From CAYFVU01 sp964594775 (GTDB lineage: Bacteria; Spirochaetota; Spirochaetia; DSM-16054; Sediminispirochaetaceae), in contig CAZQNO010000009.1 in NCBI GenBank assembly GCA_964594775.1, forward strand, positions 4,099-68,098: a stretch of 64,000 bases of DNA. Reading direction: 5' to 3'. This document shows positions 43,724 to 52,345 of this stretch, one piece after another (within the stretch, counting starts at the first letter, position 1; each line of letters begins with the position of its first letter). Position numbers and translations under genes: made by a program. The notes under the pieces are model-generated. The model saw only the letters and a list, made by a program, of their open reading frames with translations, did not search any database and was not told the DNA's origin.

Positions 43724-44968
43724 ATGGAAAGAATAAGCAGCCAAATGACCAACAACGACATGCAGTTCTATCTCCAGCGTCGGAGTGAGAAGCTCAACGA
43801 GATGCACAACAAGATGGGGAGGCAGAAACGCTTTAAGGACCTGCGCGACGCCCCGCTGGCAGCCGCCAGGTCCACCCGCTATCTCTCTTCGATCGATCGA
43901 ATGAACCGCTATTCGGAAAACGCTCAGAGGATCCGCAGCGAACACAGGGCAGCTGAGGGTTACATGAAGAGCGCCAACGAGATCCTCCACCGAATCCGGG
44001 AACTGACCGTGCAGGGGGCCAACGATACCTATTCGAAGTCGCAGAAGAGGGCCATAGGGGAGGAAGTCAACCAACTGCTGAACGAGCTCGTAGAAATTGC
44101 AAACGCCCGGGGGGCCGATGGAACAAGCATGTTCGCCGGTGATAAAACTCAGACAACTCCCTACCGTGTGCTCAGCGGCGCGGTGCCGGGATCAACGGGA
44201 AACGTGGTAACGACGGTGGAATACCGCGGTTCGATTAATCCCTCCATGGTAGAAGTTTCGGAAGGCAGCTATATGGAAAACCATCTGGCCGGCAATCGGG
44301 TCTTTTGGGCGGAGGAACAGCAGATTCATGCCGGAATAGACGCACGGGACTATACCGTAACCGAAGACACCACGATAAAGATAGACGATGAGACGATACA
44401 GCTCGATGCCGGTGATAATATCTATACCCTCATCAGCAAGATCAACGATTCGGACGCACCGGTAAAGGCAAGCCTCGACCCGGTGGAAAACTCTCTCGTT
44501 ATCTCCTCGACCCACCCGCATCAGCTCTGGCTTCGGGACGGGGAGGGCGGCACGGTTCTTCAGGACCTCGGGGTAATAAGCGAGATCGGTAAACCGCCCT
44601 TCAATATGGCGGAGGGAGCCGTTTCGTCCGGAGGCAGCCTGTTCGATATGGTAATTTACCTGCGCGACCGGCTCTACGAGGGAGACACGATCGATATCGG
44701 CGGCTCGGCCCTCAAGGGGATAGACATGGCGCAGAACCACCTCGTCGACACGATGGGCCGCCTGGGCGCTCAGGATGAGAGACTGCAGATTGTGCAGCGG
44801 CGGATTGAGGCGACGGTGCCCGAGATTCAACAGAGAAACTCAAATGAGACCGATCTCGATATGGCCGAGGCGGCGACGGACCTAAAAATGCTCGAATACA
44901 CCCACAAGGCCGCCTTGGGCGCCGCGGGTAGGATTCTGCAGCCCACGCTGCTGGATTTTCTGAGATAA
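43724..44968 (+). CDS. flgL: Flagellar hook-associated protein 3 (FlgL)
   Basis: A 414-residue flagellin-like junction protein. The N-terminal helix begins MERISSQMTNNDMQFYL; IRELTVQGANDTYSKSQKRAIGEEVNQLLNELVEIAN is the conserved D1 helix pair, and GADGTSMFAGDKT follows. The C-terminus LKMLEYTHKAALGAAGRILQPTLLDFL is typical. Twelve bases before the start of fliW. Confidence 0.94.
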   Translation: MERISSQMTNNDMQFYLQRRSEKLNEMHNKMGRQKRFKDLRDAPLAAARSTRYLSSIDRMNRYSENAQRIRSEHRAAEGYMKSANEILHRIRELTVQGANDTYSKSQKRAIGEEVNQLLNELVEIANARGADGTSMFAGDKTQTTPYRVLSGAVPGSTGNVVTTVEYRGSINPSMVEVSEGSYMENHLAGNRVFWAEEQQIHAGIDARDYTVTEDTTIKIDDETIQLDAGDNIYTLISKINDSDAPVKASLDPVENSLVISSTHPHQLWLRDGEGGTVLQDLGVISEIGKPPFNMAEGAVSSGGSLFDMVIYLRDRLYEGDTIDIGGSALKGIDMAQNHLVDTMGRLGAQDERLQIVQRRIEATVPEIQQRNSNETDLDMAEAATDLKMLEYTHKAALGAAGRILQPTLLDFLR

Positions 44969-44980
44969 GGTGAAGAAGGG

Positions 44981-45439
44981 ATGCTGAAAGTAAATACGAA
45001 GCCCTACGGCTTGATAGAAGTCGACGAAAGACAAAAAATTTTCTTTCCCGCGGGGATTCTCGGTTTCGAGAACCTTCGCCAATACATTCTCCTCGACGCG
45101 TTACAGCAGCCTTTCTACTGGCTGCAGTCGATGGACGTGCAGGAAATAGCCTTCGTTCTTATAGAACCGTCGGTTTTTCGTCCCGATTACACACCGAAAG
45201 TCGCCGAAGCCGAGCTCGATGAACTACAACTGCAAGAGATGGACGAAGAGCATATGCTCGTGTTTGCCATAGTTACGATTCCGGAGAACTACCGGGACAT
45301 GACAGCCAACCTTCAGGGACCGATAATAATCAACAGAAAAACCCATACCGGACGACAGTGCATCTCTCTCGAAGAGAAGTGGATGACCCGCCACAAAATA
45401 GTGGAAGAACTCTCGAAGGTGAGGAACAACGTATGTTGA
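44981..45439 (+). CDS. fliW: Flagellar assembly factor FliW
   Basis: A 152-residue protein that binds both flagellin and CsrA. The family signature IFFPAGILGFENLRQYILLD is near residue 20; FVLIEPSVFRPDY and the ILGFE/PIIINRKTHTGRQ strand follow. When flagellin is being consumed FliW is free to bind CsrA and lift translational repression of the flagellin mRNA. The last seven bases overlap csrA, so the antagonists are made together. Confidence 0.95.
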   Translation: MLKVNTKPYGLIEVDERQKIFFPAGILGFENLRQYILLDALQQPFYWLQSMDVQEIAFVLIEPSVFRPDYTPKVAEAELDELQLQEMDEEHMLVFAIVTIPENYRDMTANLQGPIIINRKTHTGRQCISLEEKWMTRHKIVEELSKVRNNVC

Positions 45440-45663
45440 TCCTCTCGAGGAAAGTCGATGAAAGCATCGTAATAGGCGATAGTATCGAAATTTCGATTGT
45501 CGACATAAAGGGTGACCAGGTGAAACTCGGGATTAAGGCGCCGAAAGAGGTAAAGGTCTACAGACTCGAGGTTTTTACGGCAATTCAGAATGAAAACAAG
45601 GCCGCGGCGAAAACCGGCACCACGCTGCCGGAAATAGATTTTTTCTCCCGCGACGATTCTTAA
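45433..45663 (+). CDS. csrA: Carbon storage regulator CsrA (RNA-binding)
   Basis: A 76-residue homodimeric RNA-binding repressor. It starts MLILSRKVDESIVIGDSIEI and carries GDQVKLGIKAPKEVKVYRLEV. The RNA-contact arginine equivalent to R44 is present, while the next position is Leu where many homologues have Glu. The C-terminal tail is longer than average. The start ATG (45433) lies inside the fliW 3' end, after GAGGA; the longer open frame from 45358 runs through fliW. Likely targets are the two flagellin leaders in this window. Confidence 0.96.
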   Translation: MLILSRKVDESIVIGDSIEISIVDIKGDQVKLGIKAPKEVKVYRLEVFTAIQNENKAAAKTGTTLPEIDFFSRDDS

Positions 45664-45713
45664 GCAGTGCTAATGAAAATGAAGCGTGTAATTGCCGCGA
45701 ATTAGACGGAGAT

Positions 45714-46829
45714 TTAGGCCTCTTCGTCCTTTAACTCTTCGAAAATAGCGATAATATCGTCGGAAACGGCGAAAAAGGTATCCAGCAGAACCGGATCGAA
45801 CTGTCTCTCTCTTCCGTCGCACATGACCGAGAGACTCTTTTCGTGTGAAAAGGGCTCCTTGTAGCTTCTTTGCATGCGAAGCGCGTCGTATACGTCGGCA
45901 ATGGAAACGATCCTAGCGGCCAGGGGTATCATCTCTCCCTGGATCTGGTAGGGGTAGCCGCTGCCGTCCCAGCGTTCATGGTGATGCAGAGCGATCTGCT
46001 TCGCCATGATATCGGGATAGGTGTTCATGATGTAGGCGCCGTTTATGGTGTGTTCCTTCATTATTTCCCACTCCCTTTCATCGAGGGGGCCGTTCTTGTT
46101 GAGGATGTCGTCGGGAGTGCCTATTTTCCCCACGTCGTGCATGGGGGCGAGAAACTGAATATTGTGGATGAACTCTATTGTCACCTCGCCATAGCCTTGT
46201 CCGTTTCCGTTCTGCTTTTTGTACAGTTCCTTCGAAAGGCGCTTTGAGTATTCGCCTACGCGGCTGATGTGACTGCCCGTGTCGTTGTCCTTCAGTTTTG
46301 AGGCTTCGAGCAGAGAGAGGAATGTGTGCTGCAGGAGTGATTTTTCCTCCTCCGTAACTATGTCGAAGAAGACTTGGTAGCAGCACGGGATTTCTCCGGC
46401 GGTGGGAAAAACGGGAGTAAAATGGGCATTTGTCGCCACGGTACGGCGGTTAGGCCGTATCGACTGGAGCCTTACCCTGCAGCTGAAGCCGTTTTCACTG
46501 CTGCCGAGGGCACGGTAGAGCAGACTGCTCTTCTCTGCATCGAGGTCCGGAGAGAAGTCTTTGGCCAGACTAACGGGAAGCTCTCGCCGGGATTCACCGA
46601 AAATGGCGTGATATTCGTCGTTTTCCCATACGATTTGGAGGTTCCGCGACACGAGTATCGAGGGAAAGCGGTAATTTTGCATGAGCGAGAGAACAGGTCC
46701 GCTTTCGGGAGAGGAGAGAAACTGCCGGCAGGAGCATATATCGTCATTGCCGCCTGCTGCTGCCGGGACTTCTCCGTAGTCAGGCTCTTCGAAAAGCTCT
46801 TCCAGTTCCTCGAGTTCTTCTTCGCTCAT
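45714..46829 (-). CDS. HD-GYP-domain protein, predicted c-di-GMP phosphodiesterase
   Basis: A 371-residue protein. A Glu-rich N-terminal tail is followed by a PAS-like region (residues 45-165, FPSILVSRNLQIVWENDEYHAIFG). The HD-GYP domain (about 180-360) has its metal-site motifs: HISRVGEYS, HDVGKIGTPDDIL, EHTINGA, HHHERWDGSGYP and ADVYDAL. It should hydrolyse c-di-GMP. It overlaps tsaB by 4 bp and lies close to a PilZ gene and to flagellar genes, which fits control of motility. Converges on csrA. Confidence 0.92.
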   Translation of the reverse strand: MSEEELEELEELFEEPDYGEVPAAAGGNDDICSCRQFLSSPESGPVLSLMQNYRFPSILVSRNLQIVWENDEYHAIFGESRRELPVSLAKDFSPDLDAEKSSLLYRALGSSENGFSCRVRLQSIRPNRRTVATNAHFTPVFPTAGEIPCCYQVFFDIVTEEEKSLLQHTFLSLLEASKLKDNDTGSHISRVGEYSKRLSKELYKKQNGNGQGYGEVTIEFIHNIQFLAPMHDVGKIGTPDDILNKNGPLDEREWEIMKEHTINGAYIMNTYPDIMAKQIALHHHERWDGSGYPYQIQGEMIPLAARIVSIADVYDALRMQRSYKEPFSHEKSLSVMCDGRERQFDPVLLDTFFAVSDDIIAIFEELKDEEA

Positions 46830-47479
46830 ACCGCTTTTTCCGCATCGCTCGGTCTCACATAGAAAGGGCCGGATGTCTCATCATCGGCACCGCTCTCTTT
46901 ATACCTTCTCTCGGCATATTGGACAAGCAGGTGCCCCATGGGAAGAGTTCCGAGGGGATCGATGAGGAGGGAAGCATTGCGGATCTGCTCTTCGGCGGCT
47001 TCTGCATGAGGTCCGCTCAGAAGGACCCGGCGGTCTTTGGGAAGCAGGGCAGCGAGTTCCTCTGCGGTAATGTCGAGGTAGTCGGTAAATCGTTTCCCCC
47101 CCCGGTAGCCGGCGCTGTAGAAACGGCCCTTGCGGGCATCGATGCAGGGAAAGACCGGTCCCTCATACTCCCTGCGGCCGTAGGCATAGAGATCGAGAGA
47201 AGGGACGGATACCAGGGGAAGACCGGCGGCAAAGGAAAAACCCTTTGCATAAGCCATGCCGATGCGGAGGCCGGTAAAGGAACCGGGGCCGGAGACAATG
47301 CCGATGAGGTCGAGGAGCGAAGTTTCGGCACCCGCTTTTTTCATCAGCAAATCCTGTTCAACGGCGATATGTTCGGTATGATGAAGGCCGAAGTCTAGAG
47401 CGTGTTCGTAAATTCTCCCGCCGAAAGAGAGAGTGATATCGAGAAGGGAACTCGAAGTATCGAATGCCAGACAGTTCAT
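46826..47479 (-). CDS. tsaB: tRNA t6A biosynthesis protein TsaB
   Basis: A 217-residue actin-like-fold partner of TsaD in threonylcarbamoylation of A37 in ANN-reading tRNAs. N-terminal CLAFDTSSSLLDITL, the HTEHIAVEQDLL helix and GIVSGPGSFTGLRIGMAYAKGFSFA are diagnostic. It overlaps tsaE and the HD-GYP gene by 4 bp on either side. Confidence 0.94.
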   Translation of the reverse strand: MNCLAFDTSSSLLDITLSFGGRIYEHALDFGLHHTEHIAVEQDLLMKKAGAETSLLDLIGIVSGPGSFTGLRIGMAYAKGFSFAAGLPLVSVPSLDLYAYGRREYEGPVFPCIDARKGRFYSAGYRGGKRFTDYLDITAEELAALLPKDRRVLLSGPHAEAAEEQIRNASLLIDPLGTLPMGHLLVQYAERRYKESGADDETSGPFYVRPSDAEKAV

Positions 47480-47895
47480 ACAGCAATTCCATTGATTGCA
47501 ATTTCACGACTACCATTCTCTCGGAGTCGAAATACGAGAGAAATGCGGTTGAGGGGCAGGAGTTCTTCCATCTTTTCGGCCCATTCTATGGCGCTGATTC
47601 CCTCGCCGTAGAGATACTCTTCTATGCCCAGCAGGCGGAATTCCTCCGGCGAATCTATTCGGTAAAAATCCATGTGAAAAAGCTCGAGTCTTCCCCGGTA
47701 TTCGGATATGAGGGTGTAGCTGGGACTGGTTATCTCCTCCGGAATATCGAGGGCTTTTGCAATGCCTTTGACCAAGGCGGTTTTACCGCAGCCGAGGGGC
47801 CCCTGCAGGGCTATCACCGCTCCGGCCTGGAGCCTGCCGCCGATCTCTTCTCCTAAACGAATCGTATCTTCAAAGCTCTCCGACAGGCGAAGCAT
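47476..47895 (-). CDS. tsaE: tRNA t6A biosynthesis ATPase TsaE
   Basis: A 139-residue P-loop ATPase of the TsaBDE complex. Walker A is GPLGCGKT (residues 32-39), with ITSPSYTLISEY and FHMDFYRIDSPEEF following as in the family, and the EWAEKME segment near the C-terminus. Start and stop overlap its neighbours by 1-4 bp, consistent with a co-translated tsaE-tsaB pair. Confidence 0.95.
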   Translation of the reverse strand: MLRLSESFEDTIRLGEEIGGRLQAGAVIALQGPLGCGKTALVKGIAKALDIPEEITSPSYTLISEYRGRLELFHMDFYRIDSPEEFRLLGIEEYLYGEGISAIEWAEKMEELLPLNRISLVFRLRENGSREIAINGIAV

Positions 47896-48161
47896 CAGCG
47901 CAGTATTCCCCGCTTGTCGAGATTGCGAATGTGATCGGTCAGCAGTTTACGCGCCGGAAGGAGGGGGTAGTTGAGTTCATCGAGGAAGTTCAACTGGATA
48001 TCCACCGCTCCGGTGGCAGAGCGTTCTAAAACGAATTCGATCTTTTTTTCTTCGGGTATCTTCTTTTGACCGAACTCGAGTACCGCCATTGCGCTGTACT
48101 CGTTTCGATAGTGCAGCGGGATGTCCTTTTTTACGATATCACGTAACTCGATGATCTTCAT
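47895..48161 (-). CDS. Conserved hypothetical protein upstream of tsaE
   Basis: An 88-residue protein with the pattern of alternating strands and a C-terminal helix (LLPARKLLTDHIRNLDKRGILR). No motif that I can assign. Its stop overlaps the tsaE start by one base (TGATG), so it heads the tsaE-tsaB-HD-GYP unit. There is no ribosome-binding site; the ATG coincides with the predicted transcription start of a near-consensus promoter, making this the clearest leaderless gene in the window. A similar small gene sits at this place in treponemes, as far as I recall. Confidence 0.8.
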   Translation of the reverse strand: MKIIELRDIVKKDIPLHYRNEYSAMAVLEFGQKKIPEEKKIEFVLERSATGAVDIQLNFLDELNYPLLPARKLLTDHIRNLDKRGILR

Positions 48162-48167
48162 ATATTA

Positions 48168-48196
48168 ACTGTAGGTGATATGAGTGGGCGGGTCAA
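48168..48196 (-). promoter_or_regulatory. Promoter with leaderless start (tsaE-tsaB unit)
   Basis: Minus strand TTGACC (48196-48191), 17-bp spacer, TACAGT (48173-48168). Predicted +1 is the A of the ATG at 48161. Confidence 0.65.
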
Positions 48197-48214
48197 TATG
48201 AGGAATAACTATTG

Positions 48215-49324
48215 TCATAATCTGGGAGATCTCGTTTCTCGTCTATTATCGAAGGTGTATACATACTCGTTTATCTGGTTAAGGTTGTGCCGGGAGACGC
48301 GGGTAAACATGACATGCATGATTCCCCCCCTCGGTTCGGCCTTGCGCATTCTGCGGATTTTTCCCAAGACAATGACCTTTTGTCCCTTCACCGTTTCGAA
48401 CTCGACTTTTATCAGTTCCCCGCCGACGAGGGGACGTGTGCTGCGAATGGAACAGCCGCCGGCGGAAACCTCCAAGATGGTTCCAAGGGTTCCCCTGCGG
48501 GTTTCTACCATCGCCTTTTTTGTGGCGCTTTTGCCGACTCCGGATTTTATGAGCGTAATGGGATAATAGTAGCAGGGCCGCTCGAGCTCTCTGCGGCGGT
48601 AGCGTCTCTGCTGTGCTTCCTTTATGGAAGTCGAGTGTTGGACGAAGAGGCTCGTGCTTCCCTTTACCACGTTGTAGCCGAGGACCTTCGTGGAAAAGGA
48701 GAAGCCTTGACCGTTGCTTCTCCAAAAGAAAATAGTCGCCTTGGTCCATTTCTTCCATCTCACCTGGTCGCCCCGCTGGTCTGTGGGAATCTGCAGGCCC
48801 AAACTCTTCTGAAGGTTGCTGGTGACCCTGGATTGGTAGCGCACACCGGCGACCGCTATGGAGAGGTTCTGACCGAGACGAAGGGTACGGGTGGAGCCGG
48901 GGGGTTTTACCCCCTTGGTGCTGCGCTCGATTTTCTGTTTGATTCTGTACAGGCTGAGCTTTTGGGCCTCCTTCTCCTGCTCGGTCATCTGACTCTCTTC
49001 TATCGAGTTGATGGCTCTCTTGAGGGCGGAGTCGAGAATGCCGGAATTCGCCAGAAGCTGATAGGGTTTCTGAATCCGGTAGCGCCGGTAAATGGCTTCG
49101 AGGTGGTTTATCTCTCCCTTACTGAGGCCCCTGCCGCCGGCGACCTTTCTAAACTTGCGTTTGCTGAATTTTACCGGCCCCCCGCTGCCGCTCCTGCCCG
49201 ATGAACTTCGTCCGGCGACGATGAGCATGAGGATGAAGATAAAGAGGATTGAAATTCCCACGATAATCGAAGTGGTGTTGCTCTTGGCAAGGGTCGGCAT
49301 GGCCTGAAGAAGGATGACGTGCAC
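48215..49324 (-). CDS. Membrane-anchored PilZ-domain protein
   Basis: A 369-residue protein. One N-terminal membrane span (SIIVGISILFIFILMLIVA) is followed by a basic linker and a helical region to about residue 150, a YcgR-N-like middle domain and a C-terminal PilZ domain. The c-di-GMP arginine motif is QQRRYRRREL. The second motif reads EVSAGG, with Glu where D/N-x-S-x-x-G is usual. Together with the HD-GYP gene it suggests c-di-GMP control of the flagella. GTG start at 49324, directly after the stop of the upstream gene and preceded by AAGGAG. Confidence 0.85.
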   Translation of the reverse strand: MHVILLQAMPTLAKSNTTSIIVGISILFIFILMLIVAGRSSSGRSGSGGPVKFSKRKFRKVAGGRGLSKGEINHLEAIYRRYRIQKPYQLLANSGILDSALKRAINSIEESQMTEQEKEAQKLSLYRIKQKIERSTKGVKPPGSTRTLRLGQNLSIAVAGVRYQSRVTSNLQKSLGLQIPTDQRGDQVRWKKWTKATIFFWRSNGQGFSFSTKVLGYNVVKGSTSLFVQHSTSIKEAQQRRYRRRELERPCYYYPITLIKSGVGKSATKKAMVETRRGTLGTILEVSAGGCSIRSTRPLVGGELIKVEFETVKGQKVIVLGKIRRMRKAEPRGGIMHVMFTRVSRHNLNQINEYVYTFDNRRETRSPRL

Positions 49325-50239
49325 TTAACTCTCCTTGGGTGCTTCCTTCACCGTCGCTTCTATTGCCCCGATGTAGGCGTTGAGTTTTTCCGTTCTCGGG
49401 ACCACCTCGTACTCGATAAGATCGCCGATGAGAACCGAATCCTGAGAGTCGAAGGCCTCTAAGAGTTCGCGCAGAATGCCATTGAACTCCTCGTAGAAGG
49501 CATCGAAGCGCTGATGCTCGACGGTAATGTCCGAGAAGTCGAGAAGTTTCTGTTCCTTGAGGATATGGTTTATCCGGATCAGTTTGTCGGAGAATTCGGT
49601 AAACTCGATGACAAAACCCATTGCCGTCTCGTCTTTCCCCGTCTGAAGGAGGACCGGTACCTCCAACAACTGCGGAACAAGGGTGTTTAGGCCCGCGGCG
49701 GCGCTCTTCAACTCTTCGAAGGGATGGGTTGCCTCACGGATCCTCCCTTCGAGTATGAGGGAGAGATTCTTGCAAAAGGAGAGAAGCTGCTGAACCTGCG
49801 GCTTCATGTCTGCCTTTTCGACACCGGATGCCTGCAGGAGGAATAGGAGCCGGGCACCATAGCCTTCCGCGCCGAGGAGGGCATCGAGATTGGCAGCGAC
49901 GAAACCGTGTTCCTCCTTCAGCTGTCTAAGAATTTCCCCGTTTCCCGAGGCTATCGAACGTTGAAGGAGGGCTATGTACTGATATACCGTATGGAGATTC
50001 ACCACGTACTGCTGCGGTCCCGAAAGGATCGTAAGGTCGAGAACTTCCGTCTCGTCTACGCTGCTGCTCTCCCAAGCGGCACTATCGTACAGATCGAGGC
50101 TCTCACCGTTTTTTTCTATCGAAGAGACGAGAAAACCGGAATCTCCGAGCCAGGAGCGAATACCGAGGAGGACTTCGCCGAGGGTCTTTTCCTCTTCCAG
50201 AGTAAAATCGATCTTCTTCTCGTTTATTCGTATCTCCAC
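49325..50239 (-). CDS. Conserved protein of unknown function between fliD and the PilZ gene
   Basis: A 304-residue soluble protein. The first 70 residues have a ubiquitin-like strand pattern (MEIRINEKKIDFTLEEEKTLGEVL). The remaining 230 are helical with acidic and leucine-rich stretches. No signal peptide and no membrane segment. I know no function; its fixed place between fliD and the PilZ gene suggests a flagellar role such as a chaperone or assembly factor. The start is GTG at 50239, ten bases after GGAGG. Confidence 0.75.
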   Translation of the reverse strand: MEIRINEKKIDFTLEEEKTLGEVLLGIRSWLGDSGFLVSSIEKNGESLDLYDSAAWESSSVDETEVLDLTILSGPQQYVVNLHTVYQYIALLQRSIASGNGEILRQLKEEHGFVAANLDALLGAEGYGARLLFLLQASGVEKADMKPQVQQLLSFCKNLSLILEGRIREATHPFEELKSAAAGLNTLVPQLLEVPVLLQTGKDETAMGFVIEFTEFSDKLIRINHILKEQKLLDFSDITVEHQRFDAFYEEFNGILRELLEAFDSQDSVLIGDLIEYEVVPRTEKLNAYIGAIEATVKEAPKES

Positions 50240-50275
50240 CTGCTGCTCACCTCCGTCTCTTTAGTTCACCGAAGC

Positions 50276-52276
50276 TCACTGTCCGCTGTTCTGCAGATTG
50301 AAATTTTCTATGGCCTGCTGACTCTTTTCCATCTGACCGAGACTGCTCTCCATTTGCCCGTACTTACGTTTGAGGTCTTGTTCCTTCCGCTCCAACTGGT
50401 CTTTGAAATCGTCAATATCCTCGTCGGTTTCGGAAATACGATTATCCAAGCCGGAGAGCCGCGTGGCGATTATTCCTCCGGTTCGTGTATAGGTCCGCAC
50501 GTACCGATTCATCTCGAAAGCCAGTCCCGAGTCTACCACGAGATCCCCGTCCGAGTCTCGTCCGAACAATTCCTTTACCTCCGGAAGCCGATTTTCCAGT
50601 ACGGAATCGAGTTTGGATTCGTCGAGTTCGAGATATCCCCTCAGCCTGCTCCTGGTTACCCCGCCGCCGAAGCCGGCGGCGTTGGTTGAAATTCCCATCT
50701 GGGCGAGCATGGAGAGTTCCCGTCCCGCAGCGGTCTGGTAGGGGGCCGATACAATGCGCTGCAGACGGTCCTTCATGTGCATGAAGGTGGTTTCTCCTTG
50801 AAAAAGCCCGAGCTTTTCACGAGCCGCCTCCTTCTCGTCTTCCTCGAAGTAGGAGATCTCTTCAATAACCGATTCCTGATTACTGGTGAGAATGTTGATC
50901 TCCGTCAAGCTACGGTTGTAATTGGCGATAAAGCTGTAGAGACTGTTTTTTACCGATTCTAAATCCGGTTCTATGCTCAGCTCGATGGTCCTGTCGGATT
51001 CCTGCTTCGGCTGCAGAACCACACCGGGAATGAGATCGTCTATCTCGTTGCTCGGCCGCTGCACGACAACACCGTTTACCTCCAGGCGGGCATCGGCGGC
51101 CCTGGAACCGGGATTAACCGGAGTAAAATCGCCTCGTGCCTCAGGATCTACGACCTCGACGGAAGAGAGGGATATCCTCCTGTGAGTGTTGTCATTTTCT
51201 ATGTCGATCGATCGTACCGCGCCGCCGGCCTGGTCGGCGGTAAGGGTGATAGTCTGCGTCTCCCGGCTGTCGGAGAGGGCAGGGAGAGGCTTTGAGCCGT
51301 TTATCCTGAGGATCTCGAGGTCATCCACCCGCAGCGGCGGCGGCGGGGTTTCCCATTCGGGAAGGTCGACCCTGCTGGGCTCGTTCTCCACGCGGACTCC
51401 TTCGAGCTCGACGCCCTCCGGCGGCGGGACAGACGGTCCCGGGGGAGGGGAGGGTGGAACGTATGCATCTTCGGAGAGATTTTCAATGCGCACATCGAAG
51501 CGGAGCTGCAGAGATCCTTCGAGCTGCACCGGCGGAGAGATGTTCAGTGATGCCGAGCCGCGCGGCTCAACGGTGAGCAGTCCGTCGCTAACGGAAAAGG
51601 CGCGGGATTCTGTGGCAGAGACATTCTCCGCCGCCGGGGTGATGCTGCGTTCCTTAGAAATATTTTTCTTTAAAATGCCCGCGTCCGTGGCAAAGCCGGT
51701 GGAGTCCTCAAGAAAGGAGAGGGTGTTTTCCTTGCCCGTATCTCCGCCCTCGAAGACGATGATGCTGCTGTTCGGCGTGTTGCGTACCGTTCTGGCCATC
51801 ACCAGACCCTTCCCCTTTTTTTTGATCGCTTCTGCAAAGTCTTCGAGATCTCCCCCCTTAAAGGAAAAGCTTACTTCCCTGTCTCCGAGAGAGAAGCCGT
51901 AGGTTCCGGCGGGCACCTGATAGTCTCTGGGGAGGGACTTTGACTGAAAGACGTCCCTCTTGGCCGTTTGGAGGACCTTTATCGACTCTATGCTCTCCTT
52001 TGCGTTTCGGTCTACCGTTGCGGTGAGGATGGAGGAGTCGGAGGAGTCGGCGATGTAGTTCTGAAAGGGATTTTCGAAACCGTAGAGGGAATTCGAACTG
52101 TCGGCGAGATTGCTGAGGCGCTGGTTGACCGTAGTCCAGGCCTTCTTCTGCTCGGCATACTCGTCCTTGCGGTCCTCCATGCGGTTGAGGGGGACGCGTT
52201 CGGCGTTCATGATCGCGTCGATGAGTTTATCGGTTTGGTATTTGCTGCTGACACCGGGGATGCTAATATCCGACAT
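50276..52276 (-). CDS. fliD: Flagellar filament cap protein FliD
   Basis: A 666-residue cap protein exported by the flagellar system. N-terminal ISIPGVSSKYQTDKLIDAIMNAER and the C-terminal coiled coil (GGIIATRLSGLDNRISETDEDIDDFKDQLERKEQDLKRKYGQME) are the family's helical ends; YNRSLTEINILTSNQ and the AQMGISTNAAGFGGG segment also fit. It is 100-200 residues longer than usual. A proline-rich insertion lies around residues 270-315 (VPPSPPPGPSVPPPEG and ETPPPPLRVDD). GGGGAG precedes the ATG. Followed by the unknown 304-residue gene. Confidence 0.93.
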   Translation of the reverse strand: MSDISIPGVSSKYQTDKLIDAIMNAERVPLNRMEDRKDEYAEQKKAWTTVNQRLSNLADSSNSLYGFENPFQNYIADSSDSSILTATVDRNAKESIESIKVLQTAKRDVFQSKSLPRDYQVPAGTYGFSLGDREVSFSFKGGDLEDFAEAIKKKGKGLVMARTVRNTPNSSIIVFEGGDTGKENTLSFLEDSTGFATDAGILKKNISKERSITPAAENVSATESRAFSVSDGLLTVEPRGSASLNISPPVQLEGSLQLRFDVRIENLSEDAYVPPSPPPGPSVPPPEGVELEGVRVENEPSRVDLPEWETPPPPLRVDDLEILRINGSKPLPALSDSRETQTITLTADQAGGAVRSIDIENDNTHRRISLSSVEVVDPEARGDFTPVNPGSRAADARLEVNGVVVQRPSNEIDDLIPGVVLQPKQESDRTIELSIEPDLESVKNSLYSFIANYNRSLTEINILTSNQESVIEEISYFEEDEKEAAREKLGLFQGETTFMHMKDRLQRIVSAPYQTAAGRELSMLAQMGISTNAAGFGGGVTRSRLRGYLELDESKLDSVLENRLPEVKELFGRDSDGDLVVDSGLAFEMNRYVRTYTRTGGIIATRLSGLDNRISETDEDIDDFKDQLERKEQDLKRKYGQMESSLGQMEKSQQAIENFNLQNSGQ

Positions 52277-52345
52277 ACGATCACACTCCCCGTTTAGGCT
52301 CTAGGGAGAAGGCTTGAAGAGAGTGCCTGACCAAGCCTCCTCGTC

